This document shows, one piece after another, positions 31,073 through 40,661 of a stretch of DNA of 64,000 nt (within the stretch, counting starts at the first letter, position 1; each line of letters starts with the position of its first letter). The translations under genes and the position numbers were made by a program. The notes below the pieces were generated by a model that saw only the letters and a program-made list of their open reading frames with translations, was not told where the DNA came from and did not search any database. The DNA is from Sva-07 sp963728195. GTDB lineage: Bacteria; Actinomycetota; Acidimicrobiia; Acidimicrobiales; Ilumatobacteraceae. The stretch is taken from assembly GCA_963728195.1 (NCBI GenBank), contig CAVSIX010000007.1:1-64000 (forward strand), given 5' to 3'.

Positions 31073-34000
31073 CTACTCGTCGGCTTCGCTGGGAGTGGCG
31101 ACGGCGGTGATCGTGAGGTTGCGGAGCTGACGGAGTGCGACCGACAGCGTGGTCAGATCGAAGCTCTCAGCGCGACGGATCTCGGTGTGCATCGCCAGCG
31201 CCCGTCCGACGGCTCGCTCGTTGGCGGCGATCCACGCCCTCGGCGAGCCGTTTGCCGATCGCATCACGTTGCGGGTCAGCGCGGCGAGCACCGACATCAG
31301 GTCGTCGCGCAACGCAGAACGCGCTTGCTCCTGCCATCGGTCGGAACGTGGCAGGTTGCCGACGCCCTCCCACAGCCAGCCGAGGTCGAACGCGTCGAAG
31401 GTCGCCCAGTACGCGGTCGCAGCATCGGCGACGTTGCGGGCTTCGGTGTGGGCGATCTCGACGATGTCGAAACCGGTGTGGAGCCACGGCCAGCGCGCAG
31501 AACATGCCGCCAGCTCCGTCGGGACACCCGCGGCAAGCCGCTGCTGACGGACGTTGTGGACGTCGTTCGCCACGTGTCCGCTCACCAGGCGGTCGAGCGA
31601 CTCGGCGAGGAAGGCCATCCCCGCGGAAAATGTGTCGACGGCGTCGGAGATGTCGAGCGGTGGTGGGCGATGACGCAACAGCCAGACCGTCCCGCGCTCG
31701 GTCAGTCGCCGAGCGTCGAGGAACAGATCGATCTGGGTGTCGAGTGCGACACTCGTGCCGAGCGAGTCGATCTGCCGCCAGATGTCGGCGAACCCGAAGA
31801 TCTCACGCGACGCGAGGAATGCTCTGGCGACATCGGACACCGAGGCGCCGGAGTCCTCCGTCATGCGATGGTCGAACGAGATGCCTGCCAGGTTGACCAT
31901 GTTGTTGACGATCGTCGTCGCGACGATCTCGCGTCGCAGACGGTGTGACCGGATCGCGTCGGGAAAACGCTCGCGAATCTCGACGGGGAAGTACTCCATC
32001 AGATCCTGCTCCAGAGCCGGCTCGTCGGGAAGGTCCGACTCGAGGATCTCGGTGACGTCCGCGTTCTTCGTGTACGCGATCATCACGGCGAACTCGGGTG
32101 CGCGCAGCCCGCTGCCTGCACTCTGGCGTTCGGCGATCTGCTTGTCCGAGGGCAGGAACTCGAGATCGCGATCGAGGTACCCCTCCGACTCGAGCGTGTC
32201 GAGGTATCTGGCGTGCACGTTGACCATCGAACGCGACTGCGTCCGGGCGATCATCAGCGCCAGCGTCTGGGCGCGATTGTCGTCGAGCACGAGGCGGGCC
32301 ACCTCGTCGGTCATCTCGACCAGCACCTCGTTGCGCTGCTTGACCGTCAGCTCGCCGTCGCGCACCAGTTGATCGAGCAGGATCTTGATGTTGACCTCGT
32401 GGTCGCTGCAGTCGACCCCAGCAGAGTTGTCGATCGCATCGGTGTAGATCAGGCCGCCGTTGAGCGCATACTCGGCGCGGGCGAGCTGCGTGAGGCCGAG
32501 GTTGCCGCCCTCCCCCACGATGCGGGCGCGCAGGTCGATGCCGTCGACGCGCAGCGAGTCGTTGGTCCGGTCGCCGACATCGGCGTGGCTCTCGCTCGAT
32601 GCCTTCACGTAGGTTCCGATACCGCCGTTCCACAGCAGGTCGACCGGGGCACACAGAATTGCGGAGATCAGATCGTCAGGACGCATCGACGTCGTCGATG
32701 AATCGATCCCGAGCACGTCGCGGACCTCCGGGGTGATCGGGATCGCCTTGAGCTGGCGCGAGTGGACGCCTCCACCCTCGGAGATCAGTCCGCTGTCGTA
32801 GTCGGCCCAGCTCGAACGGGGCAGCTCGAACAGGCGTTGTCGTTCGGCGTGTGCGACGGCGGGGTCGGGGTCGGGGTCGAGGAACACGTGGCGGTGATCG
32901 AACGCAGCCACGAGCTTCAAGTGCGGCGACAGCAGCATGCCGTTGCCGAACACGTCGCCGGACATGTCGCCGATGCCGACGACGGTGAGTTCGTCGCGGT
33001 CGACGTCCTTGCCGATCACCCGTGCGTGACGACGCACACTCTCCCAGGCGCCGCGCGCAGTGATGCCCATCGCCTTGTGGTCGTAGCCGTGGCTCCCACC
33101 CGATGCGAAGGCGTCGCCGAGCCAGAAGTCGTACTCGGCGGCGATCTCGTTGGCGATGTCGCTGAACGTCGCCGTGCCCTTGTCGGCAGCGACGACCAGG
33201 TACGGATCGTCGTCGTCGTAGATCACGACGTCGGGCGGGTGCACGATTCGGTCGCCCACGACGTTGTCGGTCACGTCGAGCAGGCCGCGCACGAAGCGCC
33301 GGTACCGATCGACGCCTTCGGCTCGCACCGCATCACGATCGGCCGGTTCGGCCGACGGTGCCTTGATGACGAAGCCGCCCTTCGCTCCGGTGGGCACGAT
33401 CACGGCGTTCTTGACCATCTGCGCCTTGACCAGTCCGAGCACCTCTGTGCGGAAGTCCTGGGGCCGATCGCTCCAGCGCAGACCTCCACGGGCGATGCGA
33501 CCGCCGCGAAGGTGCACGCCCTCCACGTACGGCGAGCACACGAAGATCTCGAATTCAGGTCGCGGTTCGGGCAGGAAACCGACCTCGTGCGGCCGGAGTT
33601 TGATCGAGATCTCCGGGCGCCCGCGGAATGCGTTCGTCCGCTCGGTTGCGTCGATCAGCGTGAGAAAGGCGCGGCAGATCCGGTCGTCGTCGAGCGACGG
33701 GATCGCATCGAGGAGCCGGCGGAGATCGGCCCGGCACCGTTCGACAGCGGCCGAGCGCTCTGCGGGCGTCGCCGTGTCCGTTCGGTGCGGATCGAACCTG
33801 GTGTCGAAGAGTTGGACCAGCCCACGGGCGATCTCGGGGTGCCGGACGATCGCCTGCTCGACGTAGCCGGCACTGAACGGGAACGTCGCCTGGCGGAGAT
33901 AGCGGTTGTAGAGCCGGAGCACGGCGATCTGCCGGCGGTCGAGACCGGCCGACAGAACGAGCCGGTTGAGTCCGTCGGGCTCGATCGTGCCGGTCATCAG

Positions 34001-35812
34001 ACCGACGAACGCGCGCTGGACCTCGGCATGCTGAGCATCGGTGATGGTCGCCGTCGCCAGACGCACGCCGATGTCGTCGAGGTGCACGGTCGCCGACGGG
34101 CCGACGAAGATCGACGGGTGCTCGTCGATCGGCGACAGTCCCAGGTGTTCGAGGACGGGCACCAGCTCGGCGATCGTCGTCGGCCGATCGCGGAGGAAGA
34201 CGCGGAAACGCCACTCGCCGTCCACGGCGTCGATCGAGCGGCCGAACGAGGTGGTGATCTCCTCCGACCCCGACAGCATCGCCTCGACGTTGACCAGATC
34301 ACCGACTGCGGCTTCAGGACGCACGCGCGCCTCGTAGTCGGCCGGCACCGTCGAGCCGACGACCGCCCACACACGGTGGCCCTCGATCTCGCCGAGCAGA
34401 TCGACCAGCGCATCTCTCGCCCGCTCCTGCCAGGTGCGCGAAGCGCTGTCGATCGCAGCCACCAACCGGGCGGTGTCGACGAGCGGACGGGCACGGACGG
34501 TCATCGAGATGCGCGCGAGGGAACTCGCACCGACGAACGTCTCGAGGTCGCGTATCTCTCCGCCGTAGTGCTCGGCCACCAGCTCGGCGACGAGTTCGGG
34601 CAATGCGGCGGTGAATCGCAACTGGGGAACGTAGGCGAGCACGGTCGTCCACGGCCCGACCGGCTCGGTGACGTCGAAGACCCGGACGATGCGCCGCTCC
34701 TGCAGACCGCTGATCTCCGAGACCAGCTCTGTCAGCTCGTCGACACCGGCTTCGAACACCACGTCACGCGGCAGCGTCTCGATCACGTTGCGAACCGCTC
34801 GGCCGGTGTGGCTCTCGACGGTGGCTCCGACACGGGTGACCACTTCGTCGGCACGGTCGCGTATGACCGGAATGGCGAACACGCTCTGGCGGTACGCGGC
34901 ACTCCCGAGCAGGCCGACGAAGCGCACCTCCTGATCGGCTTCGGGCAACCGAACCGCGATCGAGGTCATACGCACCGGACGGTGGACCGTCGCCACTGCG
35001 TCGCTCCGCGCGATCACGATCGGGGTGTCGCCGTCCTGCGCCGGCGGGTCGATGCGTTCGGGATCGAGGCGGTGCGACCGGTACTGACCGAGGAGGCTGC
35101 CCGGCAGCAGCTGGAGCCCGTCGGGTGATCGTTGGTAGACCGCCGAGCCGAGGAACACGAAGTTCTCGTCCGCCAGCCACTGCATCAACGGGTCGCCACC
35201 GGCGACCTCGCAGAGCCGCTCCTGCATCGGTGCGAAGTCGCGAACGACCGACTGCACGTCGTCGATCGCGACGCGGACGTCGACTTCGAGCTGCGCCCGC
35301 ACCTCGGCGGGGCATCGGTCGAGCTCGACGAGCGTCCACGCCTCGACGCGACCGTTTGTCGCATCGACGTCGACGAGTTCGTGGCGATCGTTGCGCCGGA
35401 CGGTGAGCATGGGATGCACGAGCAGATGGATGCCGAGGCCGTGACCGTCGAGCACCATCCGCACGCTGTCGACGAGGAACGGCACGTCGTCGGTGACGAA
35501 CATCAGGATCGTGCGCTCGGTCTCCCAACCGTCACGTTCGAGGTCGGGTGACAGCACTTCCACGAGCGTCTCGCCGACGCGCCGCACCCTTCCCAGTTCG
35601 AGGTGGGCGACCGCGGCCGCGTAGGCACCGTTGAGCCGCCGACCGTCGACGTCATCGCTCGGGATGTCGCGGTAGTAGACACCCAGAAACGACTGCAGCA
35701 AGGAATCGGTCGGGCGCCGATCAGCCGCGATCTTGCGCAAGCTGTCGATGATGTCGGCCACGTCGTTGTGAGCACTCATGCGATTGAGACCGAGATCGAA
35801 CGGCCCACGCAT
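31073..35812 (-). CDS. gdh2: NAD-dependent glutamate dehydrogenase, large (GDH180) type
   Basis: About 1,579 residues, the normal size of the GDH180 class first described in Streptomyces and Pseudomonas. Long N-terminal ACT-like regulatory region (about 1-700), then the catalytic core with YVEGVHLRGGRIARGGLRWSDR, the catalytic Lys in PTGAKGGFVIKAPS, DPDPDPAVAHAERQRLF, GDMSGDVFGNGML and NWG-type NAD-binding GEGGNLGLTQLAR. It oxidises glutamate to 2-oxoglutarate and ammonium, catabolically. Start uncertain: ATG 35812 has an upstream GAGG; GTG 35866 and ATG 35779 are alternatives. Upstream of gltX on the same strand with a 196-base gap. Confidence 0.92.
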   Translation of the reverse strand: MRGPFDLGLNRMSAHNDVADIIDSLRKIAADRRPTDSLLQSFLGVYYRDIPSDDVDGRRLNGAYAAAVAHLELGRVRRVGETLVEVLSPDLERDGWETERTILMFVTDDVPFLVDSVRMVLDGHGLGIHLLVHPMLTVRRNDRHELVDVDATNGRVEAWTLVELDRCPAEVRAQLEVDVRVAIDDVQSVVRDFAPMQERLCEVAGGDPLMQWLADENFVFLGSAVYQRSPDGLQLLPGSLLGQYRSHRLDPERIDPPAQDGDTPIVIARSDAVATVHRPVRMTSIAVRLPEADQEVRFVGLLGSAAYRQSVFAIPVIRDRADEVVTRVGATVESHTGRAVRNVIETLPRDVVFEAGVDELTELVSEISGLQERRIVRVFDVTEPVGPWTTVLAYVPQLRFTAALPELVAELVAEHYGGEIRDLETFVGASSLARISMTVRARPLVDTARLVAAIDSASRTWQERARDALVDLLGEIEGHRVWAVVGSTVPADYEARVRPEAAVGDLVNVEAMLSGSEEITTSFGRSIDAVDGEWRFRVFLRDRPTTIAELVPVLEHLGLSPIDEHPSIFVGPSATVHLDDIGVRLATATITDAQHAEVQRAFVGLMTGTIEPDGLNRLVLSAGLDRRQIAVLRLYNRYLRQATFPFSAGYVEQAIVRHPEIARGLVQLFDTRFDPHRTDTATPAERSAAVERCRADLRRLLDAIPSLDDDRICRAFLTLIDATERTNAFRGRPEISIKLRPHEVGFLPEPRPEFEIFVCSPYVEGVHLRGGRIARGGLRWSDRPQDFRTEVLGLVKAQMVKNAVIVPTGAKGGFVIKAPSAEPADRDAVRAEGVDRYRRFVRGLLDVTDNVVGDRIVHPPDVVIYDDDDPYLVVAADKGTATFSDIANEIAAEYDFWLGDAFASGGSHGYDHKAMGITARGAWESVRRHARVIGKDVDRDELTVVGIGDMSGDVFGNGMLLSPHLKLVAAFDHRHVFLDPDPDPAVAHAERQRLFELPRSSWADYDSGLISEGGGVHSRQLKAIPITPEVRDVLGIDSSTTSMRPDDLISAILCAPVDLLWNGGIGTYVKASSESHADVGDRTNDSLRVDGIDLRARIVGEGGNLGLTQLARAEYALNGGLIYTDAIDNSAGVDCSDHEVNIKILLDQLVRDGELTVKQRNEVLVEMTDEVARLVLDDNRAQTLALMIARTQSRSMVNVHARYLDTLESEGYLDRDLEFLPSDKQIAERQSAGSGLRAPEFAVMIAYTKNADVTEILESDLPDEPALEQDLMEYFPVEIRERFPDAIRSHRLRREIVATTIVNNMVNLAGISFDHRMTEDSGASVSDVARAFLASREIFGFADIWRQIDSLGTSVALDTQIDLFLDARRLTERGTVWLLRHRPPPLDISDAVDTFSAGMAFLAESLDRLVSGHVANDVHNVRQQRLAAGVPTELAACSARWPWLHTGFDIVEIAHTEARNVADAATAYWATFDAFDLGWLWEGVGNLPRSDRWQEQARSALRDDLMSVLAALTRNVMRSANGSPRAWIAANERAVGRALAMHTEIRRAESFDLTTLSVALRQLRNLTITAVATPSEADE

Positions 35813-35883
35813 CAACGTAGCGCCTCGCACAGCGTGAACGTGGCTGGAGTCGTCGCCGGTGGTCACGGCTAGCGTTGAAGGCG

Positions 35884-36621
35884 ATGACGCGTCCCGATCT
35901 CCCCTCCCAGGAGTTCTCCCGCCCGGAGCTGCACGGCGGTCACCGAGCCGTGTCGGGCGGACTGGCCCGAGCGGCCGTGTTCGGCATCAACGACGGTCTC
36001 GTGTCGAACGTGTCGCTCATCCTCGGCTTCGCCGGCTCCGGTGTCGACTCGTCGGTCGTCCGGCTCGCCGGGCTCGCCGGGGCGATCGCCGGTGGCATCT
36101 CGATGGCCGCGGGCGAGTGGATCAGCGTGTCGGCCCAGAACGAGATGGTCGAGCGCGAGGTCGCCGTCGAGCGGCGCGAGCTCGCCCGCAACACCGTCGC
36201 AGAGACCGCCGAACTGGCAGCGATGTACGAGGACCACGGCATGTCGCCGGACACCGCACGTGCCGCCGCCGAGGACGTGATGGCCTCCCCCGAGGTCGCG
36301 CTGCGCGTGCACACCCGCGAGGAACTCGGCGTCGACCCCCACGATCTGCCCTCGGCGTTCAATGCGGCAGCGGTCTCGCTCGTGTGCTTCCTCTTCGGAG
36401 CGCTGCTGCCGGTGATTCCCTGGTTCACCGGCGCCAGCGGCTTCGCTCCGGCGGCGATCTCGGTCGCGATCGGCGTGGTGGCCGCTGCGTTCGTCGGTGC
36501 GGCGATCGGCCGGTTCGCCGAACGATCGATCGCGAAGTCGATCGCGCGCCAGATCATCATCATCCTGGTGGCCTGCGCGGTGACCTACAGCATCGGTGAG
36601 CTGGTCGGGGTCAATGTCTGA
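35884..36621 (+). CDS. VIT1/CCC1-family iron/manganese transporter
   Basis: 245 residues. N-terminal GGLARAAVFGINDGLVSNVSLILG and SMAAGEWISVSAQNE are the conserved helices of VIT1/CCC1 proteins. A cytoplasmic helical insertion with Glu/His-rich segments (MVEREVAVERRELARN, MYEDHGMSPD) forms the metal-binding region. Three C-terminal helices follow. The family moves Fe2+ or Mn2+ out of the cytoplasm in exchange for protons. Divergent from gdh2 and overlapping the next gene by 8 bases. Confidence 0.9.
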   Translation: MTRPDLPSQEFSRPELHGGHRAVSGGLARAAVFGINDGLVSNVSLILGFAGSGVDSSVVRLAGLAGAIAGGISMAAGEWISVSAQNEMVEREVAVERRELARNTVAETAELAAMYEDHGMSPDTARAAAEDVMASPEVALRVHTREELGVDPHDLPSAFNAAAVSLVCFLFGALLPVIPWFTGASGFAPAAISVAIGVVAAAFVGAAIGRFAERSIAKSIARQIIIILVACAVTYSIGELVGVNV

Positions 36622-37006
36622 TCGCGATCCGGGCCGCCCGGCGCCGCAGCGCAACGTGCTCGGCACCGAGCTGCAACCGTGCTCGTTCGATCCCCTCACC
36701 GGTTACCACCGCAGCGGCTGCTGCGAGAACCGTGGCGACGATCCAGGGATGCACACCGTGTGTTGCCGGCTCACGGCCGACTTCCTCGAGTACTCGAGGC
36801 TGCAGGGCAACGACCTCACGACACCGATGCCCCAGTACGGATTCGCCGGACTGTCGCCCGGTGACCAGTGGTGTGTGTGCGCCGCTCGTTGGAAGGAGGC
36901 CTTCGATGCCGGTCGGGCCTGTGCGGTGATCCTCGAAGCGACCCACATGTCGACACTCGAGTACGTCGATCTCGCCGATCTGCAGGCCCACGCAGTCCGG
37001 AGCTGA
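36614..37006 (+). CDS. DUF2237 family protein
   Basis: 130 residues. Matches the whole DUF2237 pattern: NVLGTELQPCSFDPLTGYHRSGCCENRGDD, HTVCCRLTADFLEYSRLQGNDLTTP, FAGLSPGDQWCVCAARWKEA and ATHMSTLEYVDLADLQAHA, with eight conserved-looking cysteines. No biochemical function is established for this family. ATG 36614 overlaps the transporter stop; translated together with it. Confidence 0.88.
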   Translation: MSDRDPGRPAPQRNVLGTELQPCSFDPLTGYHRSGCCENRGDDPGMHTVCCRLTADFLEYSRLQGNDLTTPMPQYGFAGLSPGDQWCVCAARWKEAFDAGRACAVILEATHMSTLEYVDLADLQAHAVRS

Positions 37007-37016
37007 GACCGCGCTC

Positions 37017-38507
37017 GTGGGCTCGACGCCGACCGACGACCGCTCGCCACTGCCGACGTGGTTGGCGGTCGTGCTCGTCGTCGGGACCTCCGCGGCGATC
37101 CTCGTCTTGGAGATCCTCGCCGCGCGGCTGCTCGCCCCCTACGTCGGCGTCAGCATCGAGACCTACACGGGCATCATCGGCACGGTGCTCGCCGGCATCG
37201 CTATCGGAGCCTGGCTGGGCGGCGCCGCCGCCGATCGGATCGATCCCCGCCGCCTGATTCCGCCGTTGCTCGTCAGCGGCGGAGCGCTGGCCATCGCCAC
37301 CGTGCCCACCGTGCGGGCGCTCGGCGAGGCCGGCGAGTCGACGGGGCTCGGCGGGATCGTCGTGCTCACCACCGTCGGGTTCCTGCCGTCGGCCACCGTG
37401 CTGAGCGCCGTTGCGCCTGCGGTGGTGAAGCTGCAGCTGAACGACCTCGCATCCACCGGAACGACGGTCGGCCGGCTGTCCGCCTACGGCACCGCCGGCG
37501 CAATCGTCGCGACGTTCCTGACCGGTTTCGTGCTGGTCGGTCTGGCCGCCGTGACGACGATCATCGTCGCCGTCGGCGTGCTGTTGGTCGTCAGCGGCGT
37601 CGCCCTCTGGTTGACGCTGCCCGCCATCGTCCGGCGTTCGGCGCGCTCGGAGATCACGTCGGTATCCGCTCTGGCCGGCCTGGCAGTCGTCGCGGCTGCG
37701 GCGCTCGGTAGCCCGTGCGACAGTGAGACGACCTACTACTGCGTGTCGATCGAGCACGACGACGAACGGCCGTCGGGCCGCGTGCTCGTGCTCGACGATC
37801 TCCGTCACAGTTACGTGGATCTGGACGACCCCACGTACCTCGACTTCTGGTACGTGCGACGCTTTGCGGAGGTGGTCGACCGCCTTGCACCCGCCGGTTC
37901 GCTCGACGTGGTCCATCTGGGCGGCGGTGCCCTCACGTTGCCGACCTGGCTGCAGCGAGCCCGGCCGTCCAGCGATCAGACGGTGCTCGAGATCGACGAC
38001 GAGTTGATCGAGCTGGTCATCGACGAGTTCGATCGTGCGACCGGACCTGGGACCGGTGTGAACGTCGTGGCCGGTGACGCACGGCAGTCGTTGCGGCGTC
38101 TCGGCGACGACAGCGCCGACGTCGTGATCGGTGACGCATTCGGCAGCCGTGCCGTGCCCTGGCACCTCGCAACGCAGGAGTTCGCCACCGACGTGGCGAG
38201 GGTCCTGCGACCCGGTGGCGTGTACACCCTCAACGTGATCGATGGCGCAGAGCTCTCGTTTCTGCGCTCCCAGACGGCGACGATCGCTTCGGTGTTCGCC
38301 GAAGTCGCCGTCGTGCTGAACGACGGGCCGGCACGGGGTCGGCTCGGCAACTCGGTGATCATCGCATCGGACCAGCCATTCGATGCCGGTCGACTCGATC
38401 CACAAGGGGGCCGTCTCGTCGACGACGTCGATGCGTTCATCGACGGTGCCACCGTGCTGACCGACGACTTCGCGCCCGTCGACCAGCTCCTCACCCGAGC
38501 GACCTGA
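37017..38507 (+). CDS. Membrane protein with C-terminal spermidine-synthase-like domain
   Basis: 496 residues from GTG 37017. About seven or eight hydrophobic helices (residues 15-240; LAVVLVVGTSAAILVLEILAARLLAPYVG is the family start), then a SpeE-like methyltransferase-fold domain (about 265-490). The latter has VVHLGGGALTLP for the nucleotide-binding loop, VLEIDDELIELV, VVAGDARQSLRRL and DVVIGDAFGSRAVPWHL. Such fused proteins are widespread; most have unknown substrate and may not make spermidine, as the aminopropyl-acceptor residues cannot be confirmed by eye. Ten bases after DUF2237, probably one operon. Confidence 0.85.
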   Translation: MGSTPTDDRSPLPTWLAVVLVVGTSAAILVLEILAARLLAPYVGVSIETYTGIIGTVLAGIAIGAWLGGAAADRIDPRRLIPPLLVSGGALAIATVPTVRALGEAGESTGLGGIVVLTTVGFLPSATVLSAVAPAVVKLQLNDLASTGTTVGRLSAYGTAGAIVATFLTGFVLVGLAAVTTIIVAVGVLLVVSGVALWLTLPAIVRRSARSEITSVSALAGLAVVAAAALGSPCDSETTYYCVSIEHDDERPSGRVLVLDDLRHSYVDLDDPTYLDFWYVRRFAEVVDRLAPAGSLDVVHLGGGALTLPTWLQRARPSSDQTVLEIDDELIELVIDEFDRATGPGTGVNVVAGDARQSLRRLGDDSADVVIGDAFGSRAVPWHLATQEFATDVARVLRPGGVYTLNVIDGAELSFLRSQTATIASVFAEVAVVLNDGPARGRLGNSVIIASDQPFDAGRLDPQGGRLVDDVDAFIDGATVLTDDFAPVDQLLTRAT

Positions 38508-38563
38508 ACGGCCGTCCTCCCTCGTGCCGTTTGATCCGGCGCAGGGGCGGAAATGGGGATTCC

Positions 38564-39268
38564 GTGACCACATCGACCCCCGCCACCGACCTCAGCGGCA
38601 CGCTGCTGCCACCCGACGAACTGCGACGGCGAGCGGAGGACGAACGCACGAGACCACATCGCTCACCCGGAGTGGCCGCCCGCCTGCTGTTCCTGGCGCT
38701 CGACGCCGTGTACGGCCGCGAGTCGTCGTTGGAGAAGTTCCGCGTGTTGGAGGTCGTCGCCCGCGTCCCCTACCAGGCGTGGGAGCAGGTGGCCTTCGTC
38801 GCAGTGACCCACACCCACGGCGATCCGGCCTTCGCCCGCGGCATCCACGAACGCGCCACGGAGGCACGCTCCCAGCAGGACAACGAGATGATGCACCTGC
38901 TGATGATCGAGGAGCTGCTCGACCGTCAGGGCGTGCGCCGTTCCGTCCTGCGCGGCGTGGTCCTGCCGCAGGTGCTCGCCTTCGTCTACTACCAGCTGTC
39001 GTGGTTGCTCTACGTCGTCAGGCCGCGCTGGTCGTACGCCCTCAACGCCGACTTCGAGGACCACGCCACCCATACCTATCTCGACTTCGTCCACGACCAT
39101 CCCGAACTCGACGACCAGCGGTGGGACAGCACGTTCGCCGAGGACTACGGCCACAGCGACACCGTCGGTGAACTCTTCCGACGGATCGCACTCGACGAGG
39201 CCGAACACCGCAGCGAGTCCGAACGGCGGATCCGCACCGCACGCTTCGGAGAAGCACCCGAGGAGTGA
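38564..39268 (+). CDS. Alternative oxidase-like di-iron membrane protein
   Basis: 234 residues from GTG 38564, preceded by GGGGAT. Six di-iron ligands of the alternative oxidase family can be placed: Glu in RVLEVVARVPYQAWE; Glu and His in DNEMMHLLMIEEL (NERMHL in plant AOX); Glu in NADFEDHATHTYLDF; Glu and His in ALDEAEHRSES (family DE-x-x-H). Two hydrophobic stretches (SVLRGVVLPQVLAFVYYQLSWLLYVV) suit monotopic membrane attachment. AOX oxidises quinol and reduces O2 to water without proton pumping. It faces a c-type cytochrome gene tail to tail. Could also be a related plastid-terminal-oxidase-type protein. Confidence 0.8.
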   Translation: MTTSTPATDLSGTLLPPDELRRRAEDERTRPHRSPGVAARLLFLALDAVYGRESSLEKFRVLEVVARVPYQAWEQVAFVAVTHTHGDPAFARGIHERATEARSQQDNEMMHLLMIEELLDRQGVRRSVLRGVVLPQVLAFVYYQLSWLLYVVRPRWSYALNADFEDHATHTYLDFVHDHPELDDQRWDSTFAEDYGHSDTVGELFRRIALDEAEHRSESERRIRTARFGEAPEE

Positions 39269-39285
39269 GGGCTCGGTCTGCTGCG

Positions 39286-39657
39286 TCAGGGAGCCGGGTC
39301 GCCGGCCTGGCGGGCCCGCACGAAGGTCAGGACCGCATCGATCTGTTCGTCGGTGAAGGCACCGTTCGCCGGCATCGGGCCGAACTCCCACAACCGCTGC
39401 TCGGCCCCGTTGCGGACAGCGTCGGCGAACTGCGCATCGCTCAGTTGCTCCGGCTCGTAGACCGGTGCGAGCAGCGACGGTCCCCGGTCGGTTCCTGCCA
39501 GATCTCCGCCGTGGCACTGGGCGCAGTTCGCTCCGTAGATCGCTTCGCCCCGCTCCAGCGCCGTTCGCGGTCCGTCGGCGCCACATGCGGCGGCGAGCGA
39601 CGCTGCCGCAACCGTGCCGACCAAACCGAGTAGGAAGCGAACGCCCGCAACGCCCAT
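39286..39657 (-). CDS. Small c-type cytochrome, probable lipoprotein
   Basis: 123 residues. N-terminal signal (VRFLLGLVGTVAAASLAAACGAD) with a possible lipobox cysteine near residue 25, then a monohaem cytochrome c domain: CAQCH haem-binding motif near residue 49 and GPMPANGAFTDEQID supplying the distal Met. An electron carrier on the outer face of the membrane. The reading frame extends back to 40410 over the M14 peptidase but only the part from ATG 39657 is real. Convergent with the oxidase gene, 17 bases apart. Confidence 0.87.
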   Translation of the reverse strand: MGVAGVRFLLGLVGTVAAASLAAACGADGPRTALERGEAIYGANCAQCHGGDLAGTDRGPSLLAPVYEPEQLSDAQFADAVRNGAEQRLWEFGPMPANGAFTDEQIDAVLTFVRARQAGDPAP

Positions 39658-39700
39658 GGGCGCCAGTGTGGCATCCGGACGGTCCGATACGGTCGCATCC

Positions 39701-40642
39701 GTGAAACCAACGGCGTCGATCGTCCTCGCCGTTGCGGCGCTGGGCACGTTCGCATGTGGATCCGATACGACGACACGCGATGCAGAACCGAGCGCGACGT
39801 CGACTGCGCCGGCGTCCGCCTCGTCAGCGCAGCCCACCACGACGACGCCGACAGGCCCGTCGACCACGACCACGACGACAGGCCCGTCGACCACGACCAC
39901 GACGAGTACGTCGTCCACGACGAGTACGTCGTCCACGACGACCACCACGACGACCGTCGCCATCCCGGCGGAGATCGGCCCCCTCGACCTCGATGCCGCA
40001 CGGGTGGGCTTGGGGTTCTCCGCCGGTGGCAGGCCGATCGTCGCCGAGCGGCTCGGCGCACCCGGCGGACGCCGGGTGCTGGTGATCGGGGTGATCCACG
40101 GCGACGAGGACGCCGGGGTGGCGATCGTCGAGGAGTTGCGCGCCGAACCGGTGCCCGACGGGGTCGAACTGTGGGTCGTCGAGTCGATGAATCCCGACGG
40201 CCAGGCCGGGCGCACGCGCTCCAACGACAACGGCGTCGACCTGAACCGGAACTTCCCGTACCGGTGGGGACCGATCGGACTGCCGGGCGACTCGCAGTAC
40301 GCCGGCGCCGGCCCGGCAAGCGAACCAGAGACACAGGCGATGGTCAACTTCATGGGCCAGCTGCGTCCCGACATCACGATCTGGTACCACCAGGACCTCT
40401 TCGTGGTCAATCCTTCCCAGGGGCGAGACGGCCGCCTGCGTGAGCGCTATGCCGAGCTGACCGGACTGCCGATGGGGCAGATCACGGGCGGCACCTACAC
40501 CGGCATCGCTGCGACGTGGGCCCGCAACGAGTTCGGGCCCGACGACGGCGTGGCGTTCATCGTCGAGCTCGGCCCGACGCTGTCGCCGATCGATGCGATC
40601 ACGCACGCCGATGCCGTGCGAACGATCGCCACCGAGGGCTGA
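39701..40642 (+). CDS. Secreted M14-family zinc carboxypeptidase/amidase (lipoprotein)
   Basis: 313 residues from GTG 39701. Signal peptide with lipobox-like GTFACGS; a Thr/Ser linker (about 30-88) partly made of exact DNA repeats; then an M14 domain. Zinc ligands: His and Glu of VIHGDEDAG, and His of WYHQD. Substrate carboxylate site: MNPDG and SNDNGVDLNRNFPYRW. Catalytic Glu in FIVELGP. Size and motifs resemble MpaA/DacP-type peptidases that trim cell-wall peptides. Divergent from the cytochrome gene, with only 43 bases between starts. Confidence 0.86.
   Translation: MKPTASIVLAVAALGTFACGSDTTTRDAEPSATSTAPASASSAQPTTTTPTGPSTTTTTTGPSTTTTTSTSSTTSTSSTTTTTTTVAIPAEIGPLDLDAARVGLGFSAGGRPIVAERLGAPGGRRVLVIGVIHGDEDAGVAIVEELRAEPVPDGVELWVVESMNPDGQAGRTRSNDNGVDLNRNFPYRWGPIGLPGDSQYAGAGPASEPETQAMVNFMGQLRPDITIWYHQDLFVVNPSQGRDGRLRERYAELTGLPMGQITGGTYTGIAATWARNEFGPDDGVAFIVELGPTLSPIDAITHADAVRTIATEG
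39851..39940 (+). repeat. Exact tandem repeats coding the Thr/Ser linker
   Basis: Two adjacent 27-bp copies (39851-39877, 39878-39904) are followed by two 18-bp copies (39905-39922, 39923-39940), all in frame. They encode TGPSTTTTT and STSSTT units and should vary in number between strains without breaking the frame. Confidence 0.8.
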
Positions 40643-40661
40643 CCCGGCGGCTGGGGATGCG

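Noticed and set aside
32762..35128. Long plus-strand open frame (788 codons) opposite gdh2
   Set aside because: Antisense shadow of a GC-rich gene: His/Asp/Arg/Val-heavy, no recognisable motif, whereas the opposite strand encodes a clear full-length GDH180.
36596..36613. Earlier start for the DUF2237 protein (MSWSGS)
   Set aside because: Those codons lie within the transporter gene's end; the ATG at 36614 gives the family-typical N-terminus.
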